DNA of 64,000 bases from Marinibacterium profundimaris (GCF_002210095.1 NZ_AQQR01000004.1:310001-374000); one strand, 5' to 3'; shown: positions 25,213-34,084, numbered from the stretch's first letter. The notes: generated from the letters alone by a model not told the origin. Numbers and translations are program-made.

Positions 25213-26199
25213 TCAACCCGCCACGTTCAGGACGATCTTGCCGATATGGCCCGAGCCTTCCATGCGCTCGTGCGCCTTCGCGGCTTCGGCGAAGGGGAAC
25301 TCGCTGTCCATCACGGGGGCGATGCGCCCGGAATCGAGCAACGGCCAGACATGGGCGCGCAGGTCCTCGGCGATGCGGGCCTTGGCCAGATCGCTTTGCG
25401 GACGCAGGGTCGATCCGGTGATCGTCAGCCGCCGCATCATCACCTGCGCAAAGTTCAGCTCCACCTTCGGACCCTGAAGGAAGGCGATCTGAACCAGGCG
25501 CCCCTCGTCGGCCAGCGCCTTGACGTTGCGGGGCAGGTAGTCGCCGCCGACCATGTCCAGGATCAGGTCCGCGCCGCCCTCGGCGCGCAGGACCTCGACG
25601 AAATCCTCGTCGCGGTAGTTGATCGCCCGTTCCGCGCCAAGCGCCATGCAGGCCTTGCACTTTTCGGCCGAACCGGCGGTGGCGAAGACCCGCGCGCCGA
25701 AGATCCTGGCCAGCTGTATTGCCGTCGTGCCGATGCCCGACGACCCGCCATGGACGAGAAACCGCTCGCCTGCGCGCAGCCCCCCGCGCGAGAAGACGTT
25801 GGACCAGACGGTAAAGAAGGTCTCGGGCAGGCAGGCGGCCTCTTTCAGGCCAAGCCCCTCGGGCACGGGCAGGCAATGGGCCGCCGGTGTCGCCACGTAT
25901 TCCGCGTATCCGCCGCCGGGCAGCAGGGCGCAGACCTGGTCGCCGATCGCCACCTCGGTCACGCCGTCACCCAGCGCCACGACCTCGCCCGAGGCTTCGA
26001 GCCCCGGCAGATCGCTGGCGCCCGGAGGCGGATTGTAGGATCCGGCGCGTTGCAGCGCATCGGGGCGGTTCACCCCGGCATAGGCGACCTTGATCACCAC
26101 CTGGCCATGCCCGGGCCGTGGCACGGGCCGGTCGGTCAGCTGCAGCACCTCGGGCCCGCCGGGTGCGGATATCTCGACGGCGCGCATCGTTTCAGTCAT
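25213..26199 (-). CDS. NAD(P)H-quinone oxidoreductase (TP53I3/PIG3-like)
   Basis: A 328-residue zinc-independent medium-chain reductase of the PIG3 quinone oxidoreductase type: MRAVEISAPGGPEVLQL start, GVNRPDALQRAGSYNPPPGA (the PIG3-specific loop), nucleotide-binding VHGGSSGIGTTAIQLAR (about residues 148-164) and TGSTLRPQSDLAKA. AGGAG upstream of the ATG. It shares little beyond the fold with the qor gene at 23012. Substrate unknown. Confidence 0.88.
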   Translation of the reverse strand: MTETMRAVEISAPGGPEVLQLTDRPVPRPGHGQVVIKVAYAGVNRPDALQRAGSYNPPPGASDLPGLEASGEVVALGDGVTEVAIGDQVCALLPGGGYAEYVATPAAHCLPVPEGLGLKEAACLPETFFTVWSNVFSRGGLRAGERFLVHGGSSGIGTTAIQLARIFGARVFATAGSAEKCKACMALGAERAINYRDEDFVEVLRAEGGADLILDMVGGDYLPRNVKALADEGRLVQIAFLQGPKVELNFAQVMMRRLTITGSTLRPQSDLAKARIAEDLRAHVWPLLDSGRIAPVMDSEFPFAEAAKAHERMEGSGHIGKIVLNVAG

Positions 26200-26265
26200 T
26201 GGGTTCTCCTGGTTCGGCTGGGCACAGCTGTCGCCGCCGGGGCGCCGAAGCGCAAGCCGAAAGGC

Positions 26266-26955
26266 TCAGGATCCGCTTGCCCCCATCGGCCAGTCGGTCC
26301 GCGGCTTGCGCATGGGCGCGCGGATCTGCTTGCCCAGCCAGTTCGGCCCGGTCATCAGCGGCTTCAGCAGCGGATTGTCGTTGATCTGGGCCTTCAGCTT
26401 TTCGACCTGCATCACGTCGTTGATGCGACGATCCAGGAAATCCCACGTCTTTTCATAGCCTTCGCTGTCATCGCCCAGCCAGTACAGCACCGTCGAGGAC
26501 AGCACCGCCGACAGCGAGGCGCGCTTGGTGTACCAGTTCACGTCTTCCGACGTGTCGCCCAGCGTGTCCCAGATCAGGTCCGCCGTCGCCCAAAGCGCCT
26601 TGGCCCCGTCGGCGGCATGTTGCGGCAGCGCGAACAGCGTCATGCCCCGGCGCACGGCCTCCTTGTCGCCGACCTCGATCCGGGCGCGGACGGCGGCGAT
26701 GACCTTGTCGCGGAACTTCATCTCGCTCAGGTCCATGGCGCGAATCTTCTGCAGCATCTGCTGGTCGCCGCGCTGGTGATAGGCCAGGGCCAGATCGACG
26801 GGGCCGCGCGGCAGCACGGCACGGGCCAGAGCGGGCTCCACCCCCGCATCGGCCACGGCCGCCCGGAACGTGGCATCGGTCCAGCCGTCAAAGGCCACGT
26901 GGATCAGGGCGGCGTCCAGGATTTTCGACTTGATGTCGTCATAAGGCGTTGTCAT
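26266..26955 (-). CDS. COQ9-family protein
   Basis: A 229-residue protein related to mitochondrial COQ9, an accessory lipid-binding factor for ubiquinone hydroxylation. It has the TetR-like N-terminal helices (KILDAALIHVAFDGWTDATF), the LPRGPVDLALAYHQRGDQQM segment and the COQ9 signature region EDVNWYTKRASLSAVLSSTV followed by LYWLGDDSEGYEKTWDFLDR. The ATG at 26955 is chosen because the frame upstream runs into the divergent rpsU gene. Role in ubiquinone synthesis is inferred from the eukaryotic homologue. Confidence 0.88.
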   Translation of the reverse strand: MTTPYDDIKSKILDAALIHVAFDGWTDATFRAAVADAGVEPALARAVLPRGPVDLALAYHQRGDQQMLQKIRAMDLSEMKFRDKVIAAVRARIEVGDKEAVRRGMTLFALPQHAADGAKALWATADLIWDTLGDTSEDVNWYTKRASLSAVLSSTVLYWLGDDSEGYEKTWDFLDRRINDVMQVEKLKAQINDNPLLKPLMTGPNWLGKQIRAPMRKPRTDWPMGASGS

Positions 26956-27029
26956 GGGCGCTCTCCGATGTGAGTGTCGTATCTCAATATAGGGCATCTG
27001 CCGCGTTTGTCCCAATCCCTGCCGGGGGG

Positions 27030-27058
27030 TGGACAAGCGGGGTGAGGGTTTGCTATAG
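27030..27058 (+). promoter_or_regulatory. Sigma-70-type promoter of rpsU
   Basis: TGGACA (27030-27035), 17-bp spacer, CTATAG (27053-27058), followed about 57 bp later by the rpsU ATG. It is the best match in the gap between rpsU and the divergent COQ9-family gene. Confidence 0.55.
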
Positions 27059-27114
27059 CGCAGCCTCCTGCAATTCTTCCTTGCAACTTTTACCAGAAAG
27101 GTGGTGACAACCAC

Positions 27115-27321
27115 ATGCAGGTCAGTGTTCGCGACAACAATGTCGACCAGGCGCTCCGTGCCCTGAAGAAGAAACTTCAGCGCGAAGGCGTGTTCCGCGA
27201 GATGAAGCTCAAGCAACATTTCGAGAAACCGTCCGAGAAGAAAGCGCGCGAGAAGGCAGAAGCGATCCGCCGTGCGCGCAAGCTCGCGCGTAAGAAGGCG
27301 CAGCGCGAAGGGCTCCTCTGA
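27115..27321 (+). CDS. rpsU: 30S ribosomal protein S21
   Basis: A 68-residue basic protein of the small ribosomal subunit: [20 protein letters not shown], then [20 protein letters not shown] and a long basic helix ([12 protein letters not shown]). Ribosome-binding site AAAGGTGG is 8 nt from the ATG. It stands alone with its own promoter and a hairpin terminator at 27398-27422. Confidence 0.96.
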   Translation: MQVSVRDNNVDQALRALKKKLQREGVFREMKLKQHFEKPSEKKAREKAEAIRRARKLARKKAQREGLL

Positions 27322-27397
27322 GGCCTCTTCCTTCGAAGCCACTTCCTGGCACGTCTTGATGACGCCACGGTCGGATTGTCCGACACCGAAGTTGACG

Positions 27398-27422
27398 ACC
27401 CCCGGGCGCAAGCCACGGGGGT
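27398..27422 (+). terminator. Terminator hairpin after rpsU
   Basis: ACCCCCG (27398-27404) pairs with CGGGGGT (27416-27422), followed by TT, 77 bp past the stop. The remainder of the 478-bp gap to the GAF-domain gene shows no convincing gene. Confidence 0.6.
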
Positions 27423-27799
27423 TTGTCGTATCCGGGGGTCCGCGTCTTCTTCAGGAAACCGGGCGCTTCGCGTCCCCGGCCCCGCCCGGCCGGATCGCAT
27501 CGCGCGGGCGAGCGCCCCGCGCAAACCGGTCCCGCCCCATTCGGCCAGATCAACCCAAACGAGAAATCCCGCCGATTTCGCGTGACCGAATCCCACAAAC
27601 ATCTGTACACTGAGCGAAATCCGACAGTCCCACATGGTCCGCTGACCGCCGGACCTTGCGATACTGCGGCGTCGAGGCTGTCGCAGGTGTCGGGACCCTG
27701 GCCCGGCGACGACTGACGTCGAGGCACCGTTAACACATTGCTAACCAGTTTCGCCTATTTGGTTAATAGATCGGACCCTTGGTAGAGGACCCACGGCCC

Positions 27800-28867
27800 A
27801 TGCAGCAGTCCACGATACTGACCCCGGGCCGCGGCGCCCGGCCGAAGGACACGCAGGCCGTGATGTTCGACGATCTGGTGGCCCTGGTGGCCCGACGGAT
27901 GCAGATGCCGGTGGCGATCCTGGTGTTGCCCGACCTGCAGAGGCCCGGGCAGAATTCGATCAGCACCCATGGCCTGCCCAACCCCGAAACCTACGAGGAA
28001 ACGATCGCTTTCGGCGCGCATCTGATGGATGCCCTCCGGCGCAGCCAGCGGCCGCTTGTGCTGTCGGATTCGCGGATGCAGACCGAGCTTGGCGCGCTGC
28101 CTCTGGTGCAGAACAGCCAGTGCCTCGCCTTTCTCTGCGTCCCGGTGCTAAGCGCCGATTCGCGGATGATCGGGGTGCTCTGCGTGGCGAACAAGACGCC
28201 CTTCGACTGGTCCGAGGGGGACATCGAGGCGCTGAAGGATTATGCCACGCTGATCTCGCGCGAGATGCGGCAGAGGCTGCTGGTCAGCGATCAATCCGCG
28301 GAATTGTCGATGCTGCGCCTGCGGCTGGAGCGCGAGCGGCTTCACAATTTCCAGCGCGAGGCGATCTTTCAGGCGATGGCGACGCCCGGACTGTCGCCCT
28401 CGGCCCGGTTCCGGTCGGTGCTGAATGCGGGCTGCGCGGCGCTGAAGGTCGATTACGGCATCCTGACCCAGGTCTCCGGCGGGCGGGCACGGGTCATCGC
28501 GGCCAGCAAGTCGGCGCCCACAAACGAGCCGTTGGCAGATATCGAGATCAGCCAGCGCTACACTGCGGACATTCTCGCCACGGACCGCCAGATCTGCATG
28601 CCCGACACGGCAATGAGCTGCGAACCCCTGCGCCGGGATCTCTTTGGCCGGCCGCCGCTGGCCTATTTCGGCGCGCCGATCGTGACCAACGGGCTGACTT
28701 TCGGCACACTTGAATTCACCGCGACGAGCCCGATCTCGAAACGCTCGGATCCGTCCTATGGCTCGGTGCTGAGCATGATGGCGATTGCGATCAACGGCTA
28801 CCTCTGCGCCCGGACCGATCCGCAGCAGGCGGATGTCTTCATTCCGACGGCGCGGGCGGCGATCTGA
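27800..28867 (+). CDS. Two-GAF-domain protein
   Basis: A 355-residue soluble protein with no output domain. GAF 1 (about 20-165) includes MPVAILVLPD, a loop with RPLVLSDSRM and FLCVPVLSADSRMIGVLCVA (the usual GAF beta-sheet with IGVL). A helix rich in Arg/Glu/Leu (about 168-200) links it to GAF 2 (about 205-345) with YGILTQVSGGRARVIAASKS and AYFGAPIVTNGLTFGTLEFT. GAF domains bind small ligands or cofactors. Start ATG at 27800 is preferred over a TTG 21 nt upstream because of GAGGA 10 nt before it. Convergent with the GMC gene. Confidence 0.78.
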   Translation: MQQSTILTPGRGARPKDTQAVMFDDLVALVARRMQMPVAILVLPDLQRPGQNSISTHGLPNPETYEETIAFGAHLMDALRRSQRPLVLSDSRMQTELGALPLVQNSQCLAFLCVPVLSADSRMIGVLCVANKTPFDWSEGDIEALKDYATLISREMRQRLLVSDQSAELSMLRLRLERERLHNFQREAIFQAMATPGLSPSARFRSVLNAGCAALKVDYGILTQVSGGRARVIAASKSAPTNEPLADIEISQRYTADILATDRQICMPDTAMSCEPLRRDLFGRPPLAYFGAPIVTNGLTFGTLEFTATSPISKRSDPSYGSVLSMMAIAINGYLCARTDPQQADVFIPTARAAI

Positions 28868-28890
28868 TCCGGGTCTGACCCTCGGGCCTC

Positions 28891-30471
28891 TCAACCCTGC
28901 AGGATCATGTCGGCGGCGCGCTCGGCGATCATGATCGTCGGAGAATTGGTGTTCCCGCTGGTGATCAACGGCATGATCGAGGCATCCACAACCCGCAGCC
29001 CCTGCACCCCGCGCATCCGCAGCTGCGCATCCAGCGGCGCGTCGTCCCCGGGGCCCATGCGCACGGTGCCGACGGGGTGGAAGATCGTCGTGCCCACGTC
29101 GCCGGCGGCCTTCACCAGGTCCTTCGCGTCGTCCGAGGCGATGCCCGGCTTGGTTTCTTCCGGCGCGTAACGGGCCATCGGGGCCTGGGCCATGATCGCC
29201 CGCGCCTGCCGGATCGCGGCCACGGCCACCTGGCGGTCGCCCTCGGTCGACAGGTAGTTCGGCGCGATGCGCGGCGCAGCCTTCGGATCGGGCGAGGCGA
29301 TCTCGACCACGCCGCGGCTTTCGGGGCGCAGGTTGCAGACACTGGCGGTGATCGCGTCGAAGCGGTCGAGCTCTCCGCCGAAGGCATCGAGCGACAGCGG
29401 CTGCACGTGATACTCAAGGTCCGGCGTTGCCAGGTCCGGCCGGGATTTCGAAAAGGCGCCCAGCTGCGAGGGCGACATCGACATCGGCCCCGACCGGGTC
29501 AGCGCGTATTCCAGGCCGATCTTCGCCTTGCCGAACAGCGTGCCGGCCAGGGTATTCAGCGTCTTCACGCCGGTCAGCTTCCAGGCGCAGCGCAGTTGCA
29601 GGTGATCCTGCAGGTTGGCGCCGATGGCGGGCATGTCGCGCGCGACCCCGATCCCGTGGCGCTGCAGCAGGTCCCCCGGGCCGATCCCCGACAGCTGCAG
29701 GATCTGCGGCGTGCCGATGGCCCCGGCCGACAGGATCACCTCGGCCCGCGCCCGCGCCTCTTTCTTCGTGCCGCCCAGGTCATAGGCCACGCCCACCGCG
29801 CGGGCGCCATCCAGGATCAGCCGGTGCACCTGCGCCTCGGTCTCGACCTTCAGCCTTGCGGCCTTGCTGGTGCGCAGAAAGGCCTTGGCGGTGTTCATCC
29901 GCCAGCCGTTGCGCTGGTTCACGCGGAAATATCCCACGCCCTCGTTGTCGCCGGTGTTGAAATCGGTCGTGGCCGGCAGCCCCCAGGCCTGCGCCGCCTC
30001 GGACCAGTGATCGAGCACGTCCCAGTGCAGGCGCTGGTTCTCCACCCGCCATTCGCCGCCCGCGCCGTGCATCTCGGAGGCGCCGTCGACGTAATCCTCG
30101 GACCGTTTGAAATAGGGCAGCACGTCGTCCCAGCCCCAGCCGGGCAGGCCCATCTGCCGCCAGCCGTCGTAATCCGCAGCCTGTCCGCGCAGGTAAAGCA
30201 TGCCATTGATCGAGGAACAGCCGCCCAGCGTCTTGCCCCGCGGATATAGCAGCGAGCGGCCGTTCAGACCGGCCTCCGCCTCGGTCCTGAACAGCCAGTC
30301 GGTGCGGGGATTGCCGATGCAGTAGAGGTAGCCGACGGGGATGTGGATCCAGTGGTAATTGTCGCGCTTGCCGGCCTCGAGCAGCAGCACGCTGTGCCCG
30401 GCCTCGCCCAGCCGCTTGGCCAGCACGCAGCCGGCGCTGCCCGCACCGACGATGATATAGTCGTATTCCAT
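28891..30471 (-). CDS. GMC-family FAD-dependent oxidoreductase (choline dehydrogenase-like)
   Basis: A 526-residue flavoenzyme oxidising an alcohol substrate. FAD-binding YIIVGAGSAGCVLAKRL (residues 5-21) and LLLEAG, GMC signature I in GKTLGGCSSINGMLYLRG, signature II GAIGTPQILQLSGIGP, and the C-terminal active-site histidine in FHPVGTVRMGPGDDAPLD. Length and motifs fit the choline/alcohol dehydrogenase group. There is no betaine operon (BetB/BetI) nearby, so choline as substrate is unproven. The start MEYDY (30471) is supported by GGAGG 7 nt upstream. Confidence 0.87.
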   Translation of the reverse strand: MEYDYIIVGAGSAGCVLAKRLGEAGHSVLLLEAGKRDNYHWIHIPVGYLYCIGNPRTDWLFRTEAEAGLNGRSLLYPRGKTLGGCSSINGMLYLRGQAADYDGWRQMGLPGWGWDDVLPYFKRSEDYVDGASEMHGAGGEWRVENQRLHWDVLDHWSEAAQAWGLPATTDFNTGDNEGVGYFRVNQRNGWRMNTAKAFLRTSKAARLKVETEAQVHRLILDGARAVGVAYDLGGTKKEARARAEVILSAGAIGTPQILQLSGIGPGDLLQRHGIGVARDMPAIGANLQDHLQLRCAWKLTGVKTLNTLAGTLFGKAKIGLEYALTRSGPMSMSPSQLGAFSKSRPDLATPDLEYHVQPLSLDAFGGELDRFDAITASVCNLRPESRGVVEIASPDPKAAPRIAPNYLSTEGDRQVAVAAIRQARAIMAQAPMARYAPEETKPGIASDDAKDLVKAAGDVGTTIFHPVGTVRMGPGDDAPLDAQLRMRGVQGLRVVDASIMPLITSGNTNSPTIMIAERAADMILQG

Positions 30472-30557
30472 GTCCATCCCTCCGCTCGGGGCGAGCGTAG
30501 CAAGGCGAACCGGGGGCACAATATGGCAATTTTGCTTGCGCGGCGCGGCTTGAATCC

Positions 30558-30573
30558 ATAAAACTAGTTTTAT
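30558..30573. promoter_or_regulatory. Perfect 16-bp palindrome, probable ArsR-type operator
   Basis: ATAAAACTAGTTTTAT is its own reverse complement. It lies 22 bp before the ATG of the ArsR-like repressor in a conspicuously AT-rich spot within very GC-rich DNA, the usual place for an autoregulatory operator. Confidence 0.7.
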
Positions 30574-30595
30574 AGTTTATTGCAAGGTGAGTCGC

Positions 30596-30907
30596 ATGGA
30601 ATGGGAAGAAGCGGCCCAGGGCTTTTCGGCCATGGGGTCCGAGGCGCGATTGCAGGTGCTGCGCACGCTGGTGCGCGCCGGCGCCCCGGGGCTGAGCGTG
30701 GGCGAGATCCAGGAGCGTACGGGCATGGCGCCCTCGACGCTGGCGCATCACCTGAAGTTCCTCGCCGCGGGCGGGGTGGTGAGCCAGGAGAAGGCGGGCC
30801 GGACGACGATCAACCGGGCGAAACTTGACACCCTGGACCAGTTGGCGCGGTTCATTCTCAGCGAATGCTGCGCCGACATGACACGAAAGGCGGCAAACGA
30901 TGTCTGA
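30596..30907 (+). CDS. ArsR/SmtB-family transcriptional repressor
   Basis: A 103-residue winged-helix regulator. Reads FSAMGSEARLQVLRTLVRAG, then the recognition helix region LSVGEIQERTGMAPSTLAHH and LKFLAAGGVVSQEKAGRTTI (wing). A Cys pair near the C-terminus (SECCADM) could bind metal or metalloid, together with no other cysteines. The ATG at 30596 follows AAGGTGA by 5 nt. It overlaps the permease gene by 8 bp, so the two form an operon presumably controlled by the palindrome at 30558-30573. Confidence 0.88.
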   Translation: MEWEEAAQGFSAMGSEARLQVLRTLVRAGAPGLSVGEIQERTGMAPSTLAHHLKFLAAGGVVSQEKAGRTTINRAKLDTLDQLARFILSECCADMTRKAANDV

Positions 30908-31931
30908 CACGACACAAAGCCCGGGGGTCCCGTGGCGCGCGGTCACGGATTTCGTGAAGTCCCCCTGGGCGTTCATCCTCTACATCCTCGCCGGGGTGGC
31001 GGTGCTGGATCCCGGCAACCTGGGCTTTACCGCCGGTTTCGCGGCCCGGGCGCTGCTGGACACCCTGCCCTATATCGTGGTGGCCGTGCTGCTGCTGGCC
31101 TACCTGAAGGCCACGGGGGCCGAGGTCATGGTGGCGCGCGCCTTCGAGGGGCGAGAGACGCGTATGATCTTCCTGGCCGCGGTGTTCGGCGGGCTGGCGC
31201 CCTTCTGTTCCTGCCAGGTGATCCCCTTCATCGCCGGTCTGCTGGCGCTTGGCGCGCCGCTGTCGGCGGTCATGGCTTTCTGGCTGTCGTCGCCGCTGAT
31301 CGACCCGCCGACGCTGCTGATCACGGCGGCGGCCTTGGGGTGGCCCTTTGCCATCGCCAAGGCGGTGGCCGCGGTGGGGCTGGGCCTGTTCGGCGGCTTC
31401 GCGGTGAAGGCGATGCTGGGCGCCGGGGCCTTCGAGTCCCCGCTGAAAGTCTACCAGCGCTCGGGCTGCTGCGGCGGGCCGAAGCTGAACGGCAAGCCGG
31501 TCTGGTCCTTCTGGACCGAGGTGAAACGGCGCGAGACGTTTCGGAGCGAGCTGCTGACCAACGGGCTGTTCCTGCTGAAGTGGCTGGCCTTCGCCTACAC
31601 GCTGGAGGCGCTGCTGGTGCATTACGTGCCGGCCGAGCTGATCGCCGGCGTGGTCGGTGGCGAGGGCATCGTGCCGATCGGCATCGCGGCGTTGGTGGGC
31701 ATGCCCGCCTACCTGAACTCCTACGTGGCGCCGCCGCTTCTGGCCGGGCTGATGGAACAGGGGATGAGCGCGGGGTCCGCCATGGCCTTCATGGTGGCCG
31801 GCGCGGTCAGCTCGATCCCGGCTATGGCGGCGGTCTGGTCGCTGGTCAAACCGCGGGTCTTCGCGGCCTACCTCGGGCTTGGCATCCTGGGCGCGATCCT
31901 GTCGGGGATCCTGTTCTCGCTGGTGATCTGA
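30900..31931 (+). CDS. Permease of the YraQ/ArsP type (DUF318), probable efflux protein
   Basis: A 343-residue inner-membrane protein with about eight to ten hydrophobic segments. It has the family signature GGLAPFCSCQVIPFIAGLLA (about residues 100-119) and a second related repeat GMPAYLNSYVAPPLLAGLM. A vicinal cysteine pair lies in the central loop (SGCCGGP, about residue 190). ArsP, a relative, exports trivalent organoarsenicals. Together with the overlapping ArsR repressor this suggests metalloid or related efflux, an inference from context and cysteines only. Confidence 0.82.
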   Translation: MSDTTQSPGVPWRAVTDFVKSPWAFILYILAGVAVLDPGNLGFTAGFAARALLDTLPYIVVAVLLLAYLKATGAEVMVARAFEGRETRMIFLAAVFGGLAPFCSCQVIPFIAGLLALGAPLSAVMAFWLSSPLIDPPTLLITAAALGWPFAIAKAVAAVGLGLFGGFAVKAMLGAGAFESPLKVYQRSGCCGGPKLNGKPVWSFWTEVKRRETFRSELLTNGLFLLKWLAFAYTLEALLVHYVPAELIAGVVGGEGIVPIGIAALVGMPAYLNSYVAPPLLAGLMEQGMSAGSAMAFMVAGAVSSIPAMAAVWSLVKPRVFAAYLGLGILGAILSGILFSLVI

Positions 31932-31955
31932 CCGGCCCGAATACTCCCGCCCGTC

Positions 31956-31980
31956 CGCCCCGCATCCCAGATGCGGGGCG
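31956..31980 (+). terminator. Hairpin after the permease gene
   Basis: CGCCCCGCATC (31956-31966) pairs with GATGCGGGGCG (31970-31980), 24 bp past the stop. The following sequence is TCCCGTT, a weak U-tract. Confidence 0.6.
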
Positions 31981-31992
31981 TCCCGTTGGGCC

Positions 31993-32020
31993 CGGCACGC
32001 GCGCCAGGGCGCGCGTGCCG
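31993..32020 (-). terminator. Perfect 13-bp inverted repeat between convergent genes
   Basis: CGGCACGCGCGCC (31993-32005) and GGCGCGCGTGCCG (32008-32020) are exact complements around AG. It sits 8 bp beyond the stop of the GNAT gene (minus strand) and would halt transcription from either side, though no U-tract follows. Confidence 0.55.
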
Positions 32021-32028
32021 GTTGCACC

Positions 32029-32619
32029 TCAGGCCCTGGGTTTCTCAAGCTGCCAGTCGAGATGGGCGCGCACCGTCGGCCATTCCGCCGCCGTGATCGA
32101 GTAGACCGCCGTGTCCCGGATCGTGCCATTGGGCAGCACCGAATGCGCCCTCAGGACCCCGTCCAGCTGCGCGCCCAGCCGCTCGATGGCCCGCCGGCTC
32201 TGGACATTCATGCGATGGGTCCGGAACTCCACCGCGATGCAGTTCAACACCTCGAAGGCATGGCCCAGCAGCATCCGCTTGCACTCGGTATTCAGTGGCG
32301 ACCGCTGCACGCTCTTGCGGTACCAGGTGGAACCGATCTCGACCCGCCTGTTCACCGCATCGATATTCATGTAGGTGGTCATGCCCACCGCCCGGCCATC
32401 GGCGTCGAGGATCGCAAAGGGCGCCATGCTCTCCTTCGCCATCAACCCCAGGCGCCGCTCGATCTCGGCCGGAACCCCCTCCGGCGAGGGCACGGCGGTA
32501 TACCAAAGCCGGTGCAGTTCGCCATCCGCCGCCGCCTCGGCCAGCTCTTCCGCGTGGGACATCGCGAGCGGCACCAAGGCAACGCTCCGCCCCTTCAGCG
32601 TGACAGGTTCAGCAAACAT
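32029..32619 (-). CDS. GNAT-family N-acetyltransferase (RimJ/RimL-like)
   Basis: A 196-residue acetyl-CoA-dependent acyltransferase of the Acetyltransf_3 type. It begins MFAEPVTLKGRSVALVPLAM (the RimL-style first strand), has AVGMTTYMNIDAVNRRVEIG and the acetyl-CoA region around RSPLNTECKRMLLGHAFEVL, followed by NVQSRRAIERLGAQLDGVLR. The substrate may be a protein N-terminus or a small molecule. It lies 73 bp after tpa on the same strand. The preceding frame offers a TTG start after GGAGG, which would add 12 residues. Confidence 0.85.
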   Translation of the reverse strand: MFAEPVTLKGRSVALVPLAMSHAEELAEAAADGELHRLWYTAVPSPEGVPAEIERRLGLMAKESMAPFAILDADGRAVGMTTYMNIDAVNRRVEIGSTWYRKSVQRSPLNTECKRMLLGHAFEVLNCIAVEFRTHRMNVQSRRAIERLGAQLDGVLRAHSVLPNGTIRDTAVYSITAAEWPTVRAHLDWQLEKPRA

Positions 32620-32692
32620 CCACGCCCCCTGCTTCTTCTTGGTCAAAATACCTCCGGGGGAGTCCTCCGCAGGAGGACGGGGGCAGAGCCCC

Positions 32693-34084
32693 CTACCCGA
32701 AGACCCGCCCCAGCGCGCCATCGACCGCGTCGGTGATCCGGTCGATGTCGTCCGCCGTGGCGATCAGCGCAGGCGAGAAGCACAGCGTGTTGTTGTAGCC
32801 CGGCACCGAGCGGTTGGTCACGCCGATGATCACGCCGTTGGCCATGCAATCTGCCGTCACCGCCTGGGCCAGCTTCTCGGCCACCGGCTCCTTGGTGGTA
32901 CGATCCGCCACCAGCTCGGCGCCGCAGAACAGGCCCTTGCCGCGCACGTCGCCGATCACCGCGTGCTTCTCCTGCAGCGCGGCGAGGTTCTCCATCATCC
33001 GGGCGCCCATGGCCGTGGTGTTGGCCAGCAGGTCTTCCTCGATGATGATGTTCATGTTCTCGATCGCCGCCGCCGGGCCGGCCGTGCAGCCGCCGAAAGT
33101 GGAGATATCGCGGAAGTAGTTCAGCGGATCGTCGGCATTGTCCTTGAAAGCATCAAAGACCTCCTCGGTGGTGACCAGCGCGGCGATGGCGGCATAGCCC
33201 GAGGCCAGGCCCTTGGCCATGGTCACGAAATCGGGCTTCACACCGTAATGCTGGTAACCGAACCATTCGCCGGTCCGGCCCACGCCGCAGACGACCTCGT
33301 CGATATGCAGCAGCACGCCGTACTTGTCGCAGATCTCCTGCACCTTCTGCCAGTAGCCCTCCGGCGGGGTGATCACGCCGCCACCGGCGGTCACCGGTTC
33401 AAGGCAGAGGCCGCCGACGGTGTCGGGGCCCTCGGCCAGGATCACCTTCTCGATCTGCTCGGCCGCCCAGAGACCGTAATTCTCGACCGGGGCGCCCTCC
33501 TGTTCGTGGCGGCGGTATTCGAGGCAATGGGGCACGCGGACAAAGCCGGGCGCGAAGGGGCCGTATTGCGCGTTGCGCTCGTCCTGGCCGCCGGCCGACA
33601 GGGCGCCGATGGTGGTGCCGTGGTAATCGCGCTCGCGGTAGAGGATCTTGTGCTTGGTGCCACCGTATTTCTTGTGCGCGATCTGCCGGATCATCTTGAA
33701 GGCCTTCTCGTTGGCCTCGGACCCGGAGTTGCAGTAGTAGACGCGGTTCATCCCCGGCATCTTGTCGATCAGCATTTCCGAGAAGACAGCGCCGGGCACG
33801 GTGCCCATGGAGCCCGCGAAATAGTTCATCTTCAGGATCTGGTCGCGCACCGCATCGGCGATCCGCTCGCGGCCATAGCCCACATTCACTGTCCAGACCG
33901 CGCCCGACACGGCGTCGAGGAACTCGCGCCCCGCATGATCCCACACGGACATGCCGCGGCCTTCGACGATGATGCGCGGATCGTTCGTCTCGTAGGGTTT
34001 GTGCTGGCTCAGGTGATGCCAGACATGGGCCTTGTCGGCCGACACGATGTGGGAAATGTCGTTTTCCGTAAACTTGCCGTCCAT
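32693..34084 (-). CDS. tpa: Taurine-pyruvate aminotransferase-like class III aminotransferase
   Basis: A PLP enzyme, 463 residues, that in the taurine pathway transfers the amino group of taurine to pyruvate, yielding sulfoacetaldehyde and alanine. Class III features: YYCNSGSEANEKAFKMIRQ (PLP phosphate site), LHIDEVVCGVGRTGEWFGYQ (Asp to pyridine nitrogen) and VTMAKGLASGYA (Schiff-base lysine). The assignment to Tpa rests on strong context: it is divergent from a TauABC-type importer. The xsc and pta genes of the full pathway and a tauR are not in the window. GAGGA precedes the ATG at 34084. Confidence 0.8.
   Translation of the reverse strand: MDGKFTENDISHIVSADKAHVWHHLSQHKPYETNDPRIIVEGRGMSVWDHAGREFLDAVSGAVWTVNVGYGRERIADAVRDQILKMNYFAGSMGTVPGAVFSEMLIDKMPGMNRVYYCNSGSEANEKAFKMIRQIAHKKYGGTKHKILYRERDYHGTTIGALSAGGQDERNAQYGPFAPGFVRVPHCLEYRRHEQEGAPVENYGLWAAEQIEKVILAEGPDTVGGLCLEPVTAGGGVITPPEGYWQKVQEICDKYGVLLHIDEVVCGVGRTGEWFGYQHYGVKPDFVTMAKGLASGYAAIAALVTTEEVFDAFKDNADDPLNYFRDISTFGGCTAGPAAAIENMNIIIEEDLLANTTAMGARMMENLAALQEKHAVIGDVRGKGLFCGAELVADRTTKEPVAEKLAQAVTADCMANGVIIGVTNRSVPGYNNTLCFSPALIATADDIDRITDAVDGALGRVFG

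Noticed and set aside
26956-27411. N-terminal extension of the COQ9-family gene to 27411
   Set aside because: It would run antisense through rpsU; the ATG at 26955 gives the normal COQ9 N-terminus.
31944-31963. Minus-strand sequence matching 17 of 20 bases of the G4 loop
   Set aside because: It is not enclosed by complementary arms and has lost two of the short G-tract linkers; it overlaps an ordinary hairpin instead, so it is probably chance.
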